In this document: positions 25,381-33,488 of the stretch, one piece after another
Numbering within the stretch: the first letter of the stretch is position 1
Layout of the letters: every line of letters starts with the position of its first letter
Assembly: GCF_014237455.1 (NCBI RefSeq)
Contig: NZ_JABZFL010000096.1
Location: 62,001 to 126,000, forward strand
Reading direction: 5' to 3'
Origin: Desulfobacula sp.
Lineage (GTDB): Bacteria > Desulfobacterota > Desulfobacteria > Desulfobacterales > Desulfobacteraceae
DNA length: 64,000 bases
Notes under the pieces: generated by a model
Databases searched by the model: none
The model's input: the letters and a program-made list of their open reading frames with translations, nothing else
What the model was told of the DNA's origin: nothing
Made by a program: the position numbers and the translations under genes

Positions 25381-26016
25381 ATGGACAAACAAGACAAAAT
25401 ACCTCATATCAATCTAGATTATTTTGAAGATCTTACCGGAAATATAAAAAATGGTGAGAAAGGTGATGTGGATGAAGTGGGAAAACGCATCAAGCAAGTG
25501 AGAGAGGAAAGGGGCATTTCCATTGAAAACCTTTCCGATCTGACGGGGTTTGACGTTTCCCGGCTTCAGGACATTGAAAGCGGCAGGGTAAAACCCCAGC
25601 TCGGAACCGTGATGAAACTTTCAAAGGCTCTGGATTCTGCTGTGGGCCGCCTGGTATCCGACATGGGAACCAAGCTGTATGCCATTACAAGGAAGGATGA
25701 AAGGAAACAGATTTCCCGTTCCACTTCAAAAACCGGCAAGCAGAATGTTTATTCTTACATGAGCCTTGCCCCTGAAGTCCAGGGCCGTCACATGGAAGCT
25801 TTGATCGTACAATTGGAAAAAAGCAAAGACAAAGAAATATCCGTCCATAACGGAGAAGAATTTGTTTTTGTTCTTAATGGTGTTGTCAATCTGACCATTG
25901 GAAAAGACACCTATGATCTTGAACCGGGTGACAGTGCCTACTACTTGTCCACAACTGCTCATTTTATTACTGCAAAAACTGAAAAAGCCACCATACTTGC
26001 TGTTCTGTATGAATAA
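25381..26016 (+). CDS. XRE-cupin transcriptional regulator
   Basis: A 211-residue regulator: a charged N-terminus, an XRE helix-turn-helix (about 35-90; VGKRIKQVREERGISIENLSDLTG) and a C-terminal cupin (about 130-211) with HNGEEFVFVLNGVVNL and DLEPGDSAYYLSTTAHF. Such proteins often sense a small metabolite in the cupin. It lies inside the operon, 18 bp after the lyase-like gene and 11 bp before acetoacetyl-CoA synthetase, which suggests local control of the pathway alongside TetR. RBS AAGGAG precedes the ATG. Confidence 0.88.
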   Translation: MDKQDKIPHINLDYFEDLTGNIKNGEKGDVDEVGKRIKQVREERGISIENLSDLTGFDVSRLQDIESGRVKPQLGTVMKLSKALDSAVGRLVSDMGTKLYAITRKDERKQISRSTSKTGKQNVYSYMSLAPEVQGRHMEALIVQLEKSKDKEISVHNGEEFVFVLNGVVNLTIGKDTYDLEPGDSAYYLSTTAHFITAKTEKATILAVLYE

Positions 26017-26027
26017 GGAGATAAAAA

Positions 26028-27977
26028 ATGCCAAAACTTTTGTGGCAGCCGTCTGAGGAGAGAATTAAACGTACCAACATGTATCGTTTCATGAATCTTG
26101 TGAATGAAAAATTTAACAAGGATTTTAAAGAATATGCATCTTTGTGGGAATGGTCTGTGGACAACCTTGAGGATTTCTGGGCAACCGCCTGGGATTTTCT
26201 TGATATCAAGGCCTCCCAGTCCTATGACAAGGCCATTGATGATCCAACCAAAATGCCCGGGGCAAAATTCTTTGTCAACTCCAAACTTAATTTTGCCGAA
26301 AACCTTTTACAATTTAAAAATGACCATCCGGCCTTAATTTTCAGGGGAGAAGATTCAGTTCGAAAAACCCTGACCTACCATCAACTTTATGATGAAGTGG
26401 CAAAAACTGCCGCCGCTTTAAAATCACTTGGCATAGAAAAAGGCGACCGGGTAGTTGGCTTTGTCCCCAATATGCCCGAAAGCATCATCGCCATGCTGGC
26501 CGCCACAAGTCTTGGCGCCGTCTGGTCTTCCTGCTCACCGGATTTTGGGATCAAAGGGGTCTTAGACAGATTCGGTCAAACCCGACCCAAAGTATTGTTT
26601 ACGGCTAACGGATATTTTTTTAAAGGCAAGGCCCTGGGCAGCATTGAAAGAATCGCCGGTATTGTCAAAGAGATCCCTTCCATAGAAAAAATTGTTGTGA
26701 TCCCCTATGTATCTGAGGAACCCGATATCAGCTCCCTGCCAAATGCAGTGCTGTTCAAAGATTTTAAAGATCCTGATGCCACCCAAATTGAATTTGAGCA
26801 GATGGATTTTGATGATCCGCTTTATATCATGTATTCTTCAGGGACCACAGGACTTCCAAAATGCATGGTACAGAGTGTGGGCGGCGTTCTTTTACACCAG
26901 AAAAAAGAACTGGTACTCCATACGGATCTGAAAGAAGAAGACACCATTTTCTATTTTACCACCTGTGGCTGGATGATGTGGAACTGGCTGACCACGTCCT
27001 TAAGTGTGGGGGCAACCCTTGTTCTTTTTGACGGTAATCCGTTCCATCCCGGACCTGATGCGTTATGGAAAATGGCCCAGGATGAAAAAATAACGGTTTT
27101 CGGCACCAGCGCAGGATATATTGAAGCTTTGAAAACCGCAGGGGTTAAACCCGGGAAACAATTTGACCTGTCTGCCTTAAAATCAGTTCTTTCAACCGGA
27201 TCACCCCTGTCGGATGAAAACTTTGAATATATATACAATGAAGTGAAAGAGGACCTCCAGCTGGCTTCCATATCCGGTGGATCAGACCTTAACGGCTGTT
27301 TTGCCCTGGGCAATCCCATCGGTCCTGTGTATACCGGAGAACTCCAGTGCCGCGGCCTTGGCATGAAAGTCTATGCCTATGATGGAAGCGGCAACCCTGT
27401 AGTGGAAGAACAGGCCGAGCTTGTCTGTACCGCGCCCTTCCCGTCCATGCCCATATTTTTCTGGGGGGACGAAGACGGCTCCAAATACCATTCCGCCTAT
27501 TTTGACGAATACCCGGGGATCTGGACCCATGGGGATTTTATAATGGTAACCGAACGAGGCGGCGTGATCATGTTCGGCAGATCAGATGCCACACTCAACC
27601 CTGGCGGTGTGAGGATCGGTACAGCTGAAATCTACCGCCGCCTTGATGCCATGGAAGAACTTGAAGACTCTGTTATTGTGGGACAATCCTGGAACAATGA
27701 TGTCAGAGTCATTCTCTTTGTTAAAATGGCCCAGGGGTTTGAACTTAACGACGAGCTTCGAAACAAGATCAAGTCAGACATCAGGGCCAATGCATCACCA
27801 AGGCATGTCCCGGCTAAAATCATTGAATGCCCGGATGTTCCCTACACACTTAACATGAAAAAAGTGGAGCTGGCCGTTAAAAAAATGATCGAAGGAAAAG
27901 AGGTGAAAAACAAGGATGCATTAAAGAATCCTGAAGCCCTTAATTTTTTTGGCAGTCTTGAAGAACTCAAATCATAA
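26028..27977 (+). CDS. Acetoacetyl-CoA synthetase
   Basis: A 649-residue AMP-forming ligase converting acetoacetate to acetoacetyl-CoA. The N-terminus LLWQPSEERIKRTNMYRFM and LNFAENLL are characteristic of AacS. The phosphate loop is YSSGTTGLPKCMVQ (about 267), the adenine site TGSPLSDENF/SGGSDLNG region, and the terminal loop PYTLNMKKVE retains a lysine. It takes up the acetoacetate expected from the HMG-CoA-lyase step and feeds the thiolase encoded at 15072. It ends the plus-strand operon, followed by a hairpin at 27997-28029. Confidence 0.92.
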   Translation: MPKLLWQPSEERIKRTNMYRFMNLVNEKFNKDFKEYASLWEWSVDNLEDFWATAWDFLDIKASQSYDKAIDDPTKMPGAKFFVNSKLNFAENLLQFKNDHPALIFRGEDSVRKTLTYHQLYDEVAKTAAALKSLGIEKGDRVVGFVPNMPESIIAMLAATSLGAVWSSCSPDFGIKGVLDRFGQTRPKVLFTANGYFFKGKALGSIERIAGIVKEIPSIEKIVVIPYVSEEPDISSLPNAVLFKDFKDPDATQIEFEQMDFDDPLYIMYSSGTTGLPKCMVQSVGGVLLHQKKELVLHTDLKEEDTIFYFTTCGWMMWNWLTTSLSVGATLVLFDGNPFHPGPDALWKMAQDEKITVFGTSAGYIEALKTAGVKPGKQFDLSALKSVLSTGSPLSDENFEYIYNEVKEDLQLASISGGSDLNGCFALGNPIGPVYTGELQCRGLGMKVYAYDGSGNPVVEEQAELVCTAPFPSMPIFFWGDEDGSKYHSAYFDEYPGIWTHGDFIMVTERGGVIMFGRSDATLNPGGVRIGTAEIYRRLDAMEELEDSVIVGQSWNNDVRVILFVKMAQGFELNDELRNKIKSDIRANASPRHVPAKIIECPDVPYTLNMKKVELAVKKMIEGKEVKNKDALKNPEALNFFGSLEELKS

Positions 27978-27996
27978 CTTCCCCAGACAAAAGCCC

Positions 27997-28029
27997 CCTT
28001 TGGATTTGTCTTGACCTCATCCAAAGGGC
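27997..28029 (+). terminator. Hairpin after acetoacetyl-CoA synthetase
   Basis: Inverted repeat CCCTTTGGAT (27997-28006) and ATCCAAAGGG (28020-28029) just after the stop codon. No clear U-run follows, so termination strength is uncertain. Confidence 0.45.
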
Positions 28030-28038
28030 GTCAACAAG

Positions 28039-28084
28039 GTCAAGCTTGACTTATTACTCAATCAATAAGCCAGGCCTGACCCCA
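28039..28084. repeat. REP-like imperfect palindrome related to the 14994 element
   Basis: Arms GGTCAAGCTTGACTTATT (28039-28056) and AATAAGCCAGGCCTGACC (28065-28082) pair at 15 of 18 positions. The GCCTGACCCC end is shared with the 64-bp palindrome at 14994-15057. An inner 12-bp perfect palindrome GTCAAGCTTGAC lies at 28040-28051. The same family may occur elsewhere in this genome. Confidence 0.55.
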
Positions 28085-28116
28085 CTTTAGCCACCTAAAA
28101 TATTAAAGTATTTATT

Positions 28117-28953
28117 ATGGAATCAGAAATAAAAGACCACTATAATTCAGACCATCTCACTCAAGACATCAAAACAGCATTAATCAACGCCGGTTTTAAC
28201 CTTTCAGCTCTTGAATTAAAAAACCTTTCCCCCATTGATCAGCTTCATACCGGCGGAGCCCCGGCCAGTATTAACCTATTCAAAAAAACAAACTTCTCTC
28301 CCGACGCATTGGTCCTTGATGTCGGCTGTGGTCTTGGAGGATCTTCAAGACTCCTTGCCAAACAATTTAACTGCAAGGTTATCGGCGTTGACCTGGCAGA
28401 CAAATTTATCGAAGCTGCAACCTTTTTGACCCAGTGTACCAAACTTGAAAACAACGTTTCTTTCCAACAGGGTTCCGTTCTTGATCTGCCCTTTGAAAAC
28501 AATACGTTTGATGCCATTATATGTCAGCACCTTTTAATGAATATTGAAAACAAATCAAAGGGTATCAAAGAGATTTTCAGAGTCCTGAAACAGAATGGAA
28601 AGCTGATTTTACATGAGATCACAAAGGGTGAAAATGACACGCTTCTCCTTCCTGTTCCATGGGCAGACAAGACTTCCATCTCATTTCTTGAACCCTGGGA
28701 TATCCTATCCACCATCCTTGAAAAACAAGGCTTTGAAACCCAATCCTATTCAGATGGAACCCACACGGCATGTTCATGGTGGGAAAAGGTCAACCTTGTA
28801 TCTCAAACAAGAAGCCCCCGACCCAATTCCTTAGGCCCTGGCCTTGTTTTTGGCGACATTGCAAAATTTTTCGGCAAAAACATGTATGCAAACTTTAAAA
28901 ATAATTCAATTTGTCTTGTTGAAGCTATCCTAAAAAAAAGCTATGCTACATAA
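28117..28953 (+). CDS. Class I SAM-dependent methyltransferase
   Basis: A 278-residue methyltransferase with motif I VLDVGCGLGGSSRLLA (about 67), acidic loop VIGVDLADKF, and post-motif LPFENNTFDAIICQHLLMNI. It resembles small-molecule (UbiE/sarcosine-dimethylglycine type) methyltransferases, not RNA or DNA enzymes. No substrate can be assigned. No clear Shine-Dalgarno stands before the ATG. It follows a REP-like repeat, and its end lies 47 bp before the lipoprotein start. Confidence 0.78.
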   Translation: MESEIKDHYNSDHLTQDIKTALINAGFNLSALELKNLSPIDQLHTGGAPASINLFKKTNFSPDALVLDVGCGLGGSSRLLAKQFNCKVIGVDLADKFIEAATFLTQCTKLENNVSFQQGSVLDLPFENNTFDAIICQHLLMNIENKSKGIKEIFRVLKQNGKLILHEITKGENDTLLLPVPWADKTSISFLEPWDILSTILEKQGFETQSYSDGTHTACSWWEKVNLVSQTRSPRPNSLGPGLVFGDIAKFFGKNMYANFKNNSICLVEAILKKSYAT

Positions 28954-28999
28954 ATCTTATTTTTTATCATTCAACAACTTAAAGAAAAAGGATACAAAA

Positions 29000-29683
29000 A
29001 TGAAATGTTTTAAGATGGGTATTGTGATTTCTTTTGGACTTTTTTTTCTGGCAGGTTGCCATACAGTAGGGGTTGGTGTCCAGATACCGGGAACCCCACA
29101 TCATCAAACAAAATACCATAAGCCGGGACCTCCTCCCCATGCTCCGGCCCATGGATACCGTCATAAACACCGTCACGGCCACGACCTTGAATATCGATCG
29201 GGACTGGGGGCTTATGTTGTTGTAAATATACCGGAAACCTACTTTGGCAACAACCTGTATATCAGGATGTCAACCGATGGGAGATGGATGGTATCCGCAA
29301 GGCTTGAACACGGATGGCGTGTTGCTGTCGGCAATGAAGTGCCGTATAAATTAAAGAAACATAAAAAATATAAAAAGAAACATAAAACAAAATACCATAA
29401 GCCGGGACCTCCTCCCCATGCTCCGGCCCATGGATACCGTCATAAACACCGTCACGGCCACGACCTTGAATATCGATCGGGACTGGGGGCTTACGTTGTT
29501 GTAAATATACCGGAAACCTACTTTGGCAACAACCTGTATATCAGGATGTCAACCGATGGGAGATGGATGGTATCCGCAAGGCTTGAAAAAGGGTGGCGTG
29601 TTGCTGTCGGCAATGAAGTGCCGTATAAATTAAGGGAACATAAAAAATATAAAAAGAAATCCAAGAAAAGGAAAAAGACATAA
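29000..29683 (+). CDS. His-rich lipoprotein with an internal 93-residue duplication
   Basis: A 227-residue exported protein. A type II signal ends in the lipobox FFLAGC, giving a membrane-anchored cysteine at about residue 19. The mature part is two nearly identical 93-residue units, each with a Pro/His-rich head (KYHKPGPPPHAPAHGYRHKH), a compact middle (GLGAYVVVNIPETYFGNNL), and a Lys-rich tail (KKHKKYKKK). The start at 29000 is preferred over an in-frame upstream ATG at 28943 because AAGGA and a proper signal peptide then follow. The many histidines suggest metal binding, but function is unknown. The gene precedes ferritin by 41 bp. Confidence 0.8.
   Translation: MKCFKMGIVISFGLFFLAGCHTVGVGVQIPGTPHHQTKYHKPGPPPHAPAHGYRHKHRHGHDLEYRSGLGAYVVVNIPETYFGNNLYIRMSTDGRWMVSARLEHGWRVAVGNEVPYKLKKHKKYKKKHKTKYHKPGPPPHAPAHGYRHKHRHGHDLEYRSGLGAYVVVNIPETYFGNNLYIRMSTDGRWMVSARLEKGWRVAVGNEVPYKLREHKKYKKKSKKRKKT
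29106..29661 (+). repeat. Tandem duplication, two units of 279 bp
   Basis: Units at about 29106-29384 and 29385-29661 are offset by exactly 279 bp (93 codons) and nearly identical at the nucleotide level, silent sites included. A few changes, such as the His/Lys codon in the RLEHGWR/RLEKGWR region, separate them. Such identity implies a recent duplication or ongoing gene conversion. Confidence 0.92.
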
Positions 29684-29724
29684 TAAACATGATGACTAAC
29701 TGCTTTCCATTATAAGGAGGATAT

Positions 29725-30231
29725 ATGATTTCACAAAAGCTGCAGGATGCGATCAATCACCAGATAAACCGTGAATTATATTCAGAATATTATTACCTTT
29801 CCATGGCATCATATTTCAATTCAGCAGGCTTAAGTGGTTTTGAAAACTTCTTTCTTATCCAGGTGGAAGAAGAAAGATTCCATGCCATGAAAATGTATCG
29901 GTTTTTAAACGAAAGGGGTGGAAGGGTTTATCTTCAGGCAATTGAAGCGCCTAAAACAGAATTTAAATCCGCCCTGGAAGTCTTTGAACTGGCCTATGAA
30001 CATGAAAAATTGGTTTCAAAACTTATCAATGACTTAATGGATCTTGCGATCAAAGAAAATGATCATGCTGCCACAAACCATCTAAACTGGTTTGTGGAAG
30101 AACAGGTGGAAGAGGAGGCATCCATGGATACCATTGTGAACAAATTAAAACTGATTGGTGGTGAAGGCCATGGCCTTCTCATGCTGGATAATGAACTTGC
30201 CCAGCGGACATTTACTCCGCCCTCAAAATAA
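29725..30231 (+). CDS. ftnA: Non-haem ferritin
   Basis: A 168-residue four-helix ferritin storing iron as a mineral in a 24-subunit shell. Ferroxidase ligands are in place: E in INRELYSEYYY (about 17), the glutamate and histidine of QVEEERFHAMKMY (about 50-53), E94 in YEHEKLV, and glutamates with Q in WFVEEQVEEE (about 127-131). The ribosome-binding site is AAGGAGG. A Rho-independent terminator follows at 30254-30300. Confidence 0.93.
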   Translation: MISQKLQDAINHQINRELYSEYYYLSMASYFNSAGLSGFENFFLIQVEEERFHAMKMYRFLNERGGRVYLQAIEAPKTEFKSALEVFELAYEHEKLVSKLINDLMDLAIKENDHAATNHLNWFVEEQVEEEASMDTIVNKLKLIGGEGHGLLMLDNELAQRTFTPPSK

Positions 30232-30253
30232 AACACTTCTATTTCCCCGAACT

Positions 30254-30300
30254 AAGCCCGGGACTGATATCCATAAAACGGTATCCGTCCGGGGCTTTTT
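30254..30300 (+). terminator. Terminator after ferritin
   Basis: AAGCCCGGGAC pairs with GTCCGGGGCTT, with an inner GATATCC/GGTATCC stem, and is followed by a run of five T. Typical Rho-independent form. Confidence 0.85.
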
Positions 30301-30405
30301 AACTTCGACTTAATATTCTCTACATTTTATAAAATATTGTGTATACTCAAGAATTATTAACTCATATAGAGTCAATTTCTTAAGCTTAATTTTAGAGACC
30401 GTAAA

Positions 30406-31209
30406 ATGGATACGTTTGGATTTACAAAAAAAAAGCTGCTATCACTTTGCCTCGAAAACCAAAACAAGCATATTATCAACTGGTTATCCGGCTTTTATCA
30501 AAAGTTAATCACCAATCGTATCAACCGGGCCTCTTTAGATCTCTTTACACACCAGTATAACGAAATCCTTAACTGGACAGGAATGAATCCTTTTGTTAAA
30601 CCGGATTCCAACACTATAAGAGTGTGGATTGAAACGATTTCCGACAGAATTCACTATCACCGGTCTGCCACAGTCGTCATAGTCCGTGACCATGATTTAT
30701 TTGAAAAAGTTCAAACAAATGATTTGCCCCTTTCTTATAATCAAACTGATTTTCATTGTCACGTGGCCTTGGATGGTTTAAGAAGCCTTTTCAATGTAGG
30801 TTCTATTTTCAGGACCTGTGAAGCGGCCGGGTTTAAATCCGTTATTCTCGGGAACACTTTAGGGAAAGAACATCCGGGTGTCCAAAAAACTGCCATGGGC
30901 GCTCATAAATGGATTGAACAGGAAAAATCAACCGACCTTGCCCAAACCCTGCTTACAAAAAAGAAAAAAGGATTCCAGATCATTGGGGTTGAGACCATTG
31001 AAGGTGCCCGTCCTTTTTATGACATTGCATGGAAGAAGAAAACCATTATTGTATTCGGAAATGAAGAATATGGGATCTCATCACATGTCATGGAAACATG
31101 TGACGACTTTACTCATATTCCAATGTTTGGCAGAAAAAATTCCATTAATGTTGCCAACGCAGCCTCTGTTATCTGCTTTCAGGTTGCAAGATCATTGTGT
31201 GTTAAGTAA
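30406..31209 (+). CDS. SpoU/TrmH-family RNA 2'-O-methyltransferase
   Basis: A 267-residue SPOUT methyltransferase. The three family motifs are in the C-terminal half: LDGLRSLFNVGSIFRTCEAAG (about 127), IVFGNEEYGIS (about 213) and IPMFGRKNSINVANAASV (about 240), which form the trefoil SAM site and dimer. The N-terminal 110 residues are not a known RNA-binding domain that I recognise. Target (tRNA or rRNA ribose) is unknown. Its end overlaps the convergent S4-domain gene by 31 bp. Confidence 0.87.
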   Translation: MDTFGFTKKKLLSLCLENQNKHIINWLSGFYQKLITNRINRASLDLFTHQYNEILNWTGMNPFVKPDSNTIRVWIETISDRIHYHRSATVVIVRDHDLFEKVQTNDLPLSYNQTDFHCHVALDGLRSLFNVGSIFRTCEAAGFKSVILGNTLGKEHPGVQKTAMGAHKWIEQEKSTDLAQTLLTKKKKGFQIIGVETIEGARPFYDIAWKKKTIIVFGNEEYGISSHVMETCDDFTHIPMFGRKNSINVANAASVICFQVARSLCVK

Positions 31210-31421
31210 CTTTGTATTTCAAGAACAAGACCGCCTGTTTCGATTGTATCCCCGGGATATATTTTTTTTCGTTTTCGTGTTTCAATGCTCCCGTTGACTT
31301 TCACAAAACCATCCACAATCATAAATTTTGCTTCCCCGCCGCTTGAAGCAAGATTTTCAAATTTTAAAATTTTATAAAGTTCAACAGGTACCTTTTTTAT
31401 CTTAACAATTCTTTTTTCCAT
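31179..31421 (-). CDS. Small S4-domain RNA-binding protein (YbcJ/YaaA type)
   Basis: An 80-residue protein that is essentially one S4 RNA-binding fold: LYKILKFENLASSGGEAKFMIVDGFVKVNG followed by ETRKRKKIYPGDTIE. I start it at MEKRIVKIKK (31421); the 30 upstream in-frame residues lack S4 character. Its 3' end overlaps the methyltransferase gene tail-to-tail by 31 bp. The role is probably in ribosome or RNA handling; the partner is unknown. Confidence 0.8.
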   Translation of the reverse strand: MEKRIVKIKKVPVELYKILKFENLASSGGEAKFMIVDGFVKVNGSIETRKRKKIYPGDTIETGGLVLEIQSYLTHNDLAT

Positions 31422-31522
31422 TTTCCATCTATTAACAGATATGATCTGATCCCTCAACAAAGGATCTTGCATTACAGGCAAAATATTTATAATAAATAAA
31501 AAACAATGCAAGGATTGAATAA

Positions 31523-32563
31523 ATGAAACTTTTAAAAATCATCATTTTTTACCTTTTTTTCTCTTTTCTTATTTTCCACTTAACAGGGACAACAGGGCTT
31601 GCTTCTAATTTTAACAGACAGTACACGATTTCAGGCAAGACCATGGGTACGCTTTACACCATAAAATTCATCTCACGAAAAAAAGAACCCTTGTCATTGT
31701 GGAAGCTCAAGGTGGATACCCGCCTGAAGGAAGTGAACAAAAAACTGTCCATGTACGATCCTAAAAGTGAACTTTCTCTTTTTAACCATCAAAAAATTTC
31801 AGACCCTGTCCATATCTCTTCTGATTTTTATACCATCCTGTTAACAGCTGAAAAATTATACCGCTTAACTGACGGTTCCTGGGATGGAACAGTGAAACCC
31901 CTGGTTGACCTCTGGGGATTCGGGACAAAAAAAAGAATAACTCAAATTCCTGAAGCCGATAAAATAACCCTGGCATTATCAAAGACCGGCTTTGATCACA
32001 TTCATATCAAAAAACCAAAGATGATTTATAAAACCTCAGACGTAACCCTTGACCTTGGCTCCATTGCAAAAGGATACGGGGTGGACGCCATTGCAGCTCT
32101 TTTTACCTCATCCGGCATCCATGATATTCTTGTGGAAATAGGCGGAGAGCTTTATGCTTCAGGCAAAAACAAAAAAGGGGAATACTGGTCAGTGGGCATC
32201 AGCAGGCCTGATAAACAATTTGCAAGCCAGGGCTTATATAAAATTGTCCGCTTAAATAACCAGGCCCTTGCCACCAGTGGGAATTACAGGAATTTTTTTG
32301 AAATAAACGGGAAAACCTTCTCCCATATCATTGATCCCAAAACAGGGTTTCCGGTTGACAACCAGATCATCAGTGCATCTGTCATTTCAAAAGACTGTAC
32401 TTTTGCCGACGGTCTTGCCACAGCCCTGATGGTCATGGATGTACAAGAGGCAATCAAACTTGTGAACAGCCTCGAGCGAACAGAATGCCTGATCATCCAA
32501 AAAAAAGAGCAGAAACTTGTCAGCCACATGTCTGAAAAATTTGATGCTTTTGTTGTAAAATAA
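31523..32563 (+). CDS. apbE: ApbE, FAD:protein FMN transferase
   Basis: A 346-residue exported enzyme that attaches FMN to a threonine of target proteins such as Rnf or Nqr subunits. A hydrophobic N-terminal signal segment (about 5-25) precedes the ApbE fold: GKTMGTLYTI, DLGSIAKGYGVDAI (about 174), EIGGELYASG, TSGNYRNFFEINGKTFSHIIDPKTG (about 253), and the C-terminal CTFADGLATALMVM that binds metal and FAD. Divergent from the S4 gene. No Rnf or Nqr gene is in the window. Confidence 0.92.
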   Translation: MKLLKIIIFYLFFSFLIFHLTGTTGLASNFNRQYTISGKTMGTLYTIKFISRKKEPLSLWKLKVDTRLKEVNKKLSMYDPKSELSLFNHQKISDPVHISSDFYTILLTAEKLYRLTDGSWDGTVKPLVDLWGFGTKKRITQIPEADKITLALSKTGFDHIHIKKPKMIYKTSDVTLDLGSIAKGYGVDAIAALFTSSGIHDILVEIGGELYASGKNKKGEYWSVGISRPDKQFASQGLYKIVRLNNQALATSGNYRNFFEINGKTFSHIIDPKTGFPVDNQIISASVISKDCTFADGLATALMVMDVQEAIKLVNSLERTECLIIQKKEQKLVSHMSEKFDAFVVK

Positions 32564-32567
32564 CTGC

Positions 32568-33488
32568 TTATTCTCTGTATCGTTTACCCTGAAAAGAGTC
32601 TCTGTTTTCAAGAGTATGCTGGATATAATTAAAAGTTTCCCTGTACCGGTCTGCCCACAGGGGCGCTCTTAATTCATCAGAATGCGGGTCTCCTGTAATT
32701 CTCTGGATAATCATCTCTTTTGGCAGAACTTCCAGAAAATCACAAACCATGTCCACATATTCTTCCTGTTCCATGGGGATATAATCATTGTTTTTCCACA
32801 TTTTATCGAGAATCGTCCCCTTGATGACATAAAGAAGATGAATTTTCACCCCGTTAATACCACTGCCAGCCAATATTTTTGCAGTTTCAAGCATCATGTT
32901 TTTATCTTCCCCGGGAAGCCCGAGAATAACATGGGCACAAATATTTATCCCCCGGCCCCGGGTTAACCGGACAGCGCTGGAAAAATCTTTAAACGTATGC
33001 CCCCTGTTAATTGTCTTAAGCGTTGCATCATGAACCGATTGAAGCCCATACTCAAGCCAGACCAGGTATTTTTTTGTATAGGACTCTATGAGATCAAGCT
33101 TTTGGGCATCAATGCAGTCGGGCCGTGTTCCAATGGCCATTCCCACCATACCCTCGCAGGAAAGTGCTTCATCAAACATCAGCTTCATGTGTTCGCAGGT
33201 GGTGTAGGTATTTGAATAGGATTGAAAATAGGCCAGAAATTTTTTGGCCTTATATTTTTTTATCATTCCGATTTTACCGGTTTTAATTTGCTCTTTTATG
33301 GAAAGCCCTTTTACAAACATACCGGAACCCGACCCTTTTGAATTGCAGTAAATGCACCCTTTCTTTGAAAGCAACCCATCCCTGTTGGGGCATGACAGTC
33401 CTGCATCAATTGAAATCTTCTGTACCCTCTGGCCATACAATTGTCTTAAATAGGTATTATAGTCTGAATATCTCTTTTTTTTTTCCAT
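32568..33488 (-). CDS. Radical SAM protein, TIGR01212/YhcC family
   Basis: A 306-residue radical SAM protein. The unusual cluster spacing SCPNRDGLLSKKGCIYCN (C-x12/14-C-x2-C, about residue 28) is that of the YhcC group, not the common CxxxCxxC. YNTYLRQLYGQRVQKISID at the N-terminus and HVILGLPGEDKNMM are also family features. Function is unknown in the family. The ATG follows directly on the TAA stop of the integron integrase gene (TAAATG), with no ribosome-binding site of its own, so expression may depend on coupling or on a promoter inside the integrase gene. It converges with apbE, 4 bp apart. Confidence 0.88.
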   Translation of the reverse strand: MEKKKRYSDYNTYLRQLYGQRVQKISIDAGLSCPNRDGLLSKKGCIYCNSKGSGSGMFVKGLSIKEQIKTGKIGMIKKYKAKKFLAYFQSYSNTYTTCEHMKLMFDEALSCEGMVGMAIGTRPDCIDAQKLDLIESYTKKYLVWLEYGLQSVHDATLKTINRGHTFKDFSSAVRLTRGRGINICAHVILGLPGEDKNMMLETAKILAGSGINGVKIHLLYVIKGTILDKMWKNNDYIPMEQEEYVDMVCDFLEVLPKEMIIQRITGDPHSDELRAPLWADRYRETFNYIQHTLENRDSFQGKRYRE

